64,000 bases of DNA from Roseiarcus sp963696665 (lineage in GTDB: Bacteria; Pseudomonadota; Alphaproteobacteria; Rhizobiales; Beijerinckiaceae). The notes below the pieces were generated by a model. It was not told where the DNA came from. It saw nothing but the letters and a program-made list of their open reading frames with translations, and did not search any database. Both the position numbers and the translations under genes were made by a program. Location of the stretch: the NCBI GenBank assembly GCA_963696665.1, contig CAVOLE010000033.1, positions 37,813 to 101,812 on the forward strand, read 5' to 3'. Within the stretch, counting starts at the first letter, position 1; each line of letters starts with the position of its first letter. Positions 63,493 to 64,000 of the stretch are shown here, one piece after another.

Positions 63493-64000
63493 ACAAAAGC
63501 GCGCCTGCGCGGATGTATAGGCGGCGGCTCGCGACACGTCGTTAACGCGGGAGCAGCTTACTCAACGGAGACGAATCGAACGTCTGCTTGGGGTCGAAAC
63601 CGGCCAACCGGGTGAGGTTTGAGGCCTAAGCGGGCCGCATCCAGGCGAAAGGCCCATTGCGACGCCCCAGGGTCCTGACCCGTGGGGCCCGAAGACATCC
63701 GAGTGTTTTCGATTGAAAACCATGCTCGCGTCAGCGAAATTCCACCGTATTCGGCACGAAATTCACTTGTATTATAACATCTAAGCCTTCACTCGAGCCT
63801 CGTGTCTCAAGGAGCGCCGAAGGCGCGTCTCGAAGAACGTTCCAGCGCGCTCGACCGGCGCCGCCTTCACCCTTCGACCGCTCGCTTCGCGAGCGGCTTG
63901 AGGCTTGAGGCCGGTGGACAGCTCTGGCGCGCGGATGGCTCGCCAAGCGGGACAGCTCGGCCCCGTTCCTGGGCGATGGCGATTGATTGAGAAGTCGCGA
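63493..64000. other. Terminal non-coding region
   Basis: Contains repeat R2 copy 2 (63798-63918). The stretch 63735-63770 (AAATTCCACCGTATTCGGCA) resembles an IS21-type element end as I recall it, with low certainty. Nothing else is recognised. Confidence 0.4.
63798..63918. repeat. Dispersed repeat R2, copy 2
   Basis: About 121 bp matching 45011-45140 in the same orientation: GCGCCGAAGGCGCGTCTCGA, GAACGTTCCAGCGCG, CGCTCGCTTCGCGAGCGGCT and GAGGCCGGTGGA. It lies outside any gene. Confidence 0.75.

Overview
The window is high-GC chromosomal DNA that looks like an alphaproteobacterium of the Hyphomicrobiales (Rhizobiales), possibly near Beijerinckiaceae/Methylocystaceae. This is inferred from the smoEFGK-mtlK polyol locus, a DUF2865 secreted protein, two GGAAC-N16-CGTT promoters of the EcfG general-stress type, PEPxxWA-CTERM proteins, a fused indolepyruvate oxidoreductase and the interspersed palindrome beginning GTCATTGCGAG. 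No rRNA, tRNA or CRISPR was found.

Layout. 1-3.1 kb (minus): a cut-off TRAP binding protein, an orphan CUT1-type ABC ATPase and a 2-hydroxyacid dehydrogenase. 3.4-6.6 kb: a cysteine-cluster protein, an SH3 protein and a CobW zinc-type GTPase with a WD40 partner. 7.2-17.6 kb: a sugar-alcohol operon running kinase, HAD phosphatase, SorC regulator, ABC transporter SmoEFGK, mannitol dehydrogenase, SDR remnant and SDR. 17.7-28.6 kb: housekeeping and stress genes (BON protein, GT21-like glycosyltransferase, gltX, DUF2865, xseA, an EcfG-type stress pair, alpha/beta hydrolase, DapA-like lyase, M24 peptidase). 28.6-36.6 kb: a plastic stretch with a ParDE pair (toxin frameshifted), MFS exporter, rimO, PIN and rimO fragments, GST, two SDR genes split by an IS630 element, and MazE with a decapitated MazF. 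36.7-40.5 kb: indolepyruvate ferredoxin oxidoreductase. 40.7-44.9 kb: the otsB-GH15-otsA trehalose operon behind a stress promoter. 45.4-52 kb: a membrane protein, two AlgX-like proteins, a methyltransferase, cobU and a YgjP metallopeptidase. 52-61.4 kb: a G1 acid peptidase, a hydrolase, a GT4 glycosyltransferase, three tandem PEPxxWA-CTERM genes, an FAD monooxygenase and a divergent PdxA/DUF1537-kinase pair for four-carbon sugar acids. 61.9-63.5 kb: an AT-richer DUF262/HNH gene of the type IV restriction or phage-defence class.

How the genes work together. The SmoEFGK importer, MtlK, the FGGY kinase and the HAD phosphatase form an import-oxidise-phosphorylate route controlled by the SorC regulator, probably through a palindrome overlapping the smoE promoter. 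OtsA and OtsB make trehalose, and the GH15 enzyme between them probably turns over an alpha-glucan or trehalose. PdxA plus the DUF1537 kinase match the D-threonate/D-erythronate pathway.

Sequence quality. Eleven otherwise conserved reading frames or segments need a single +1 correction. The common direction suggests base-insertion errors in the assembly, so these genes are reported as whole genes with the break stated. By contrast the SDR, MazF, PIN, rimO and GT4 fragments are real remnants.
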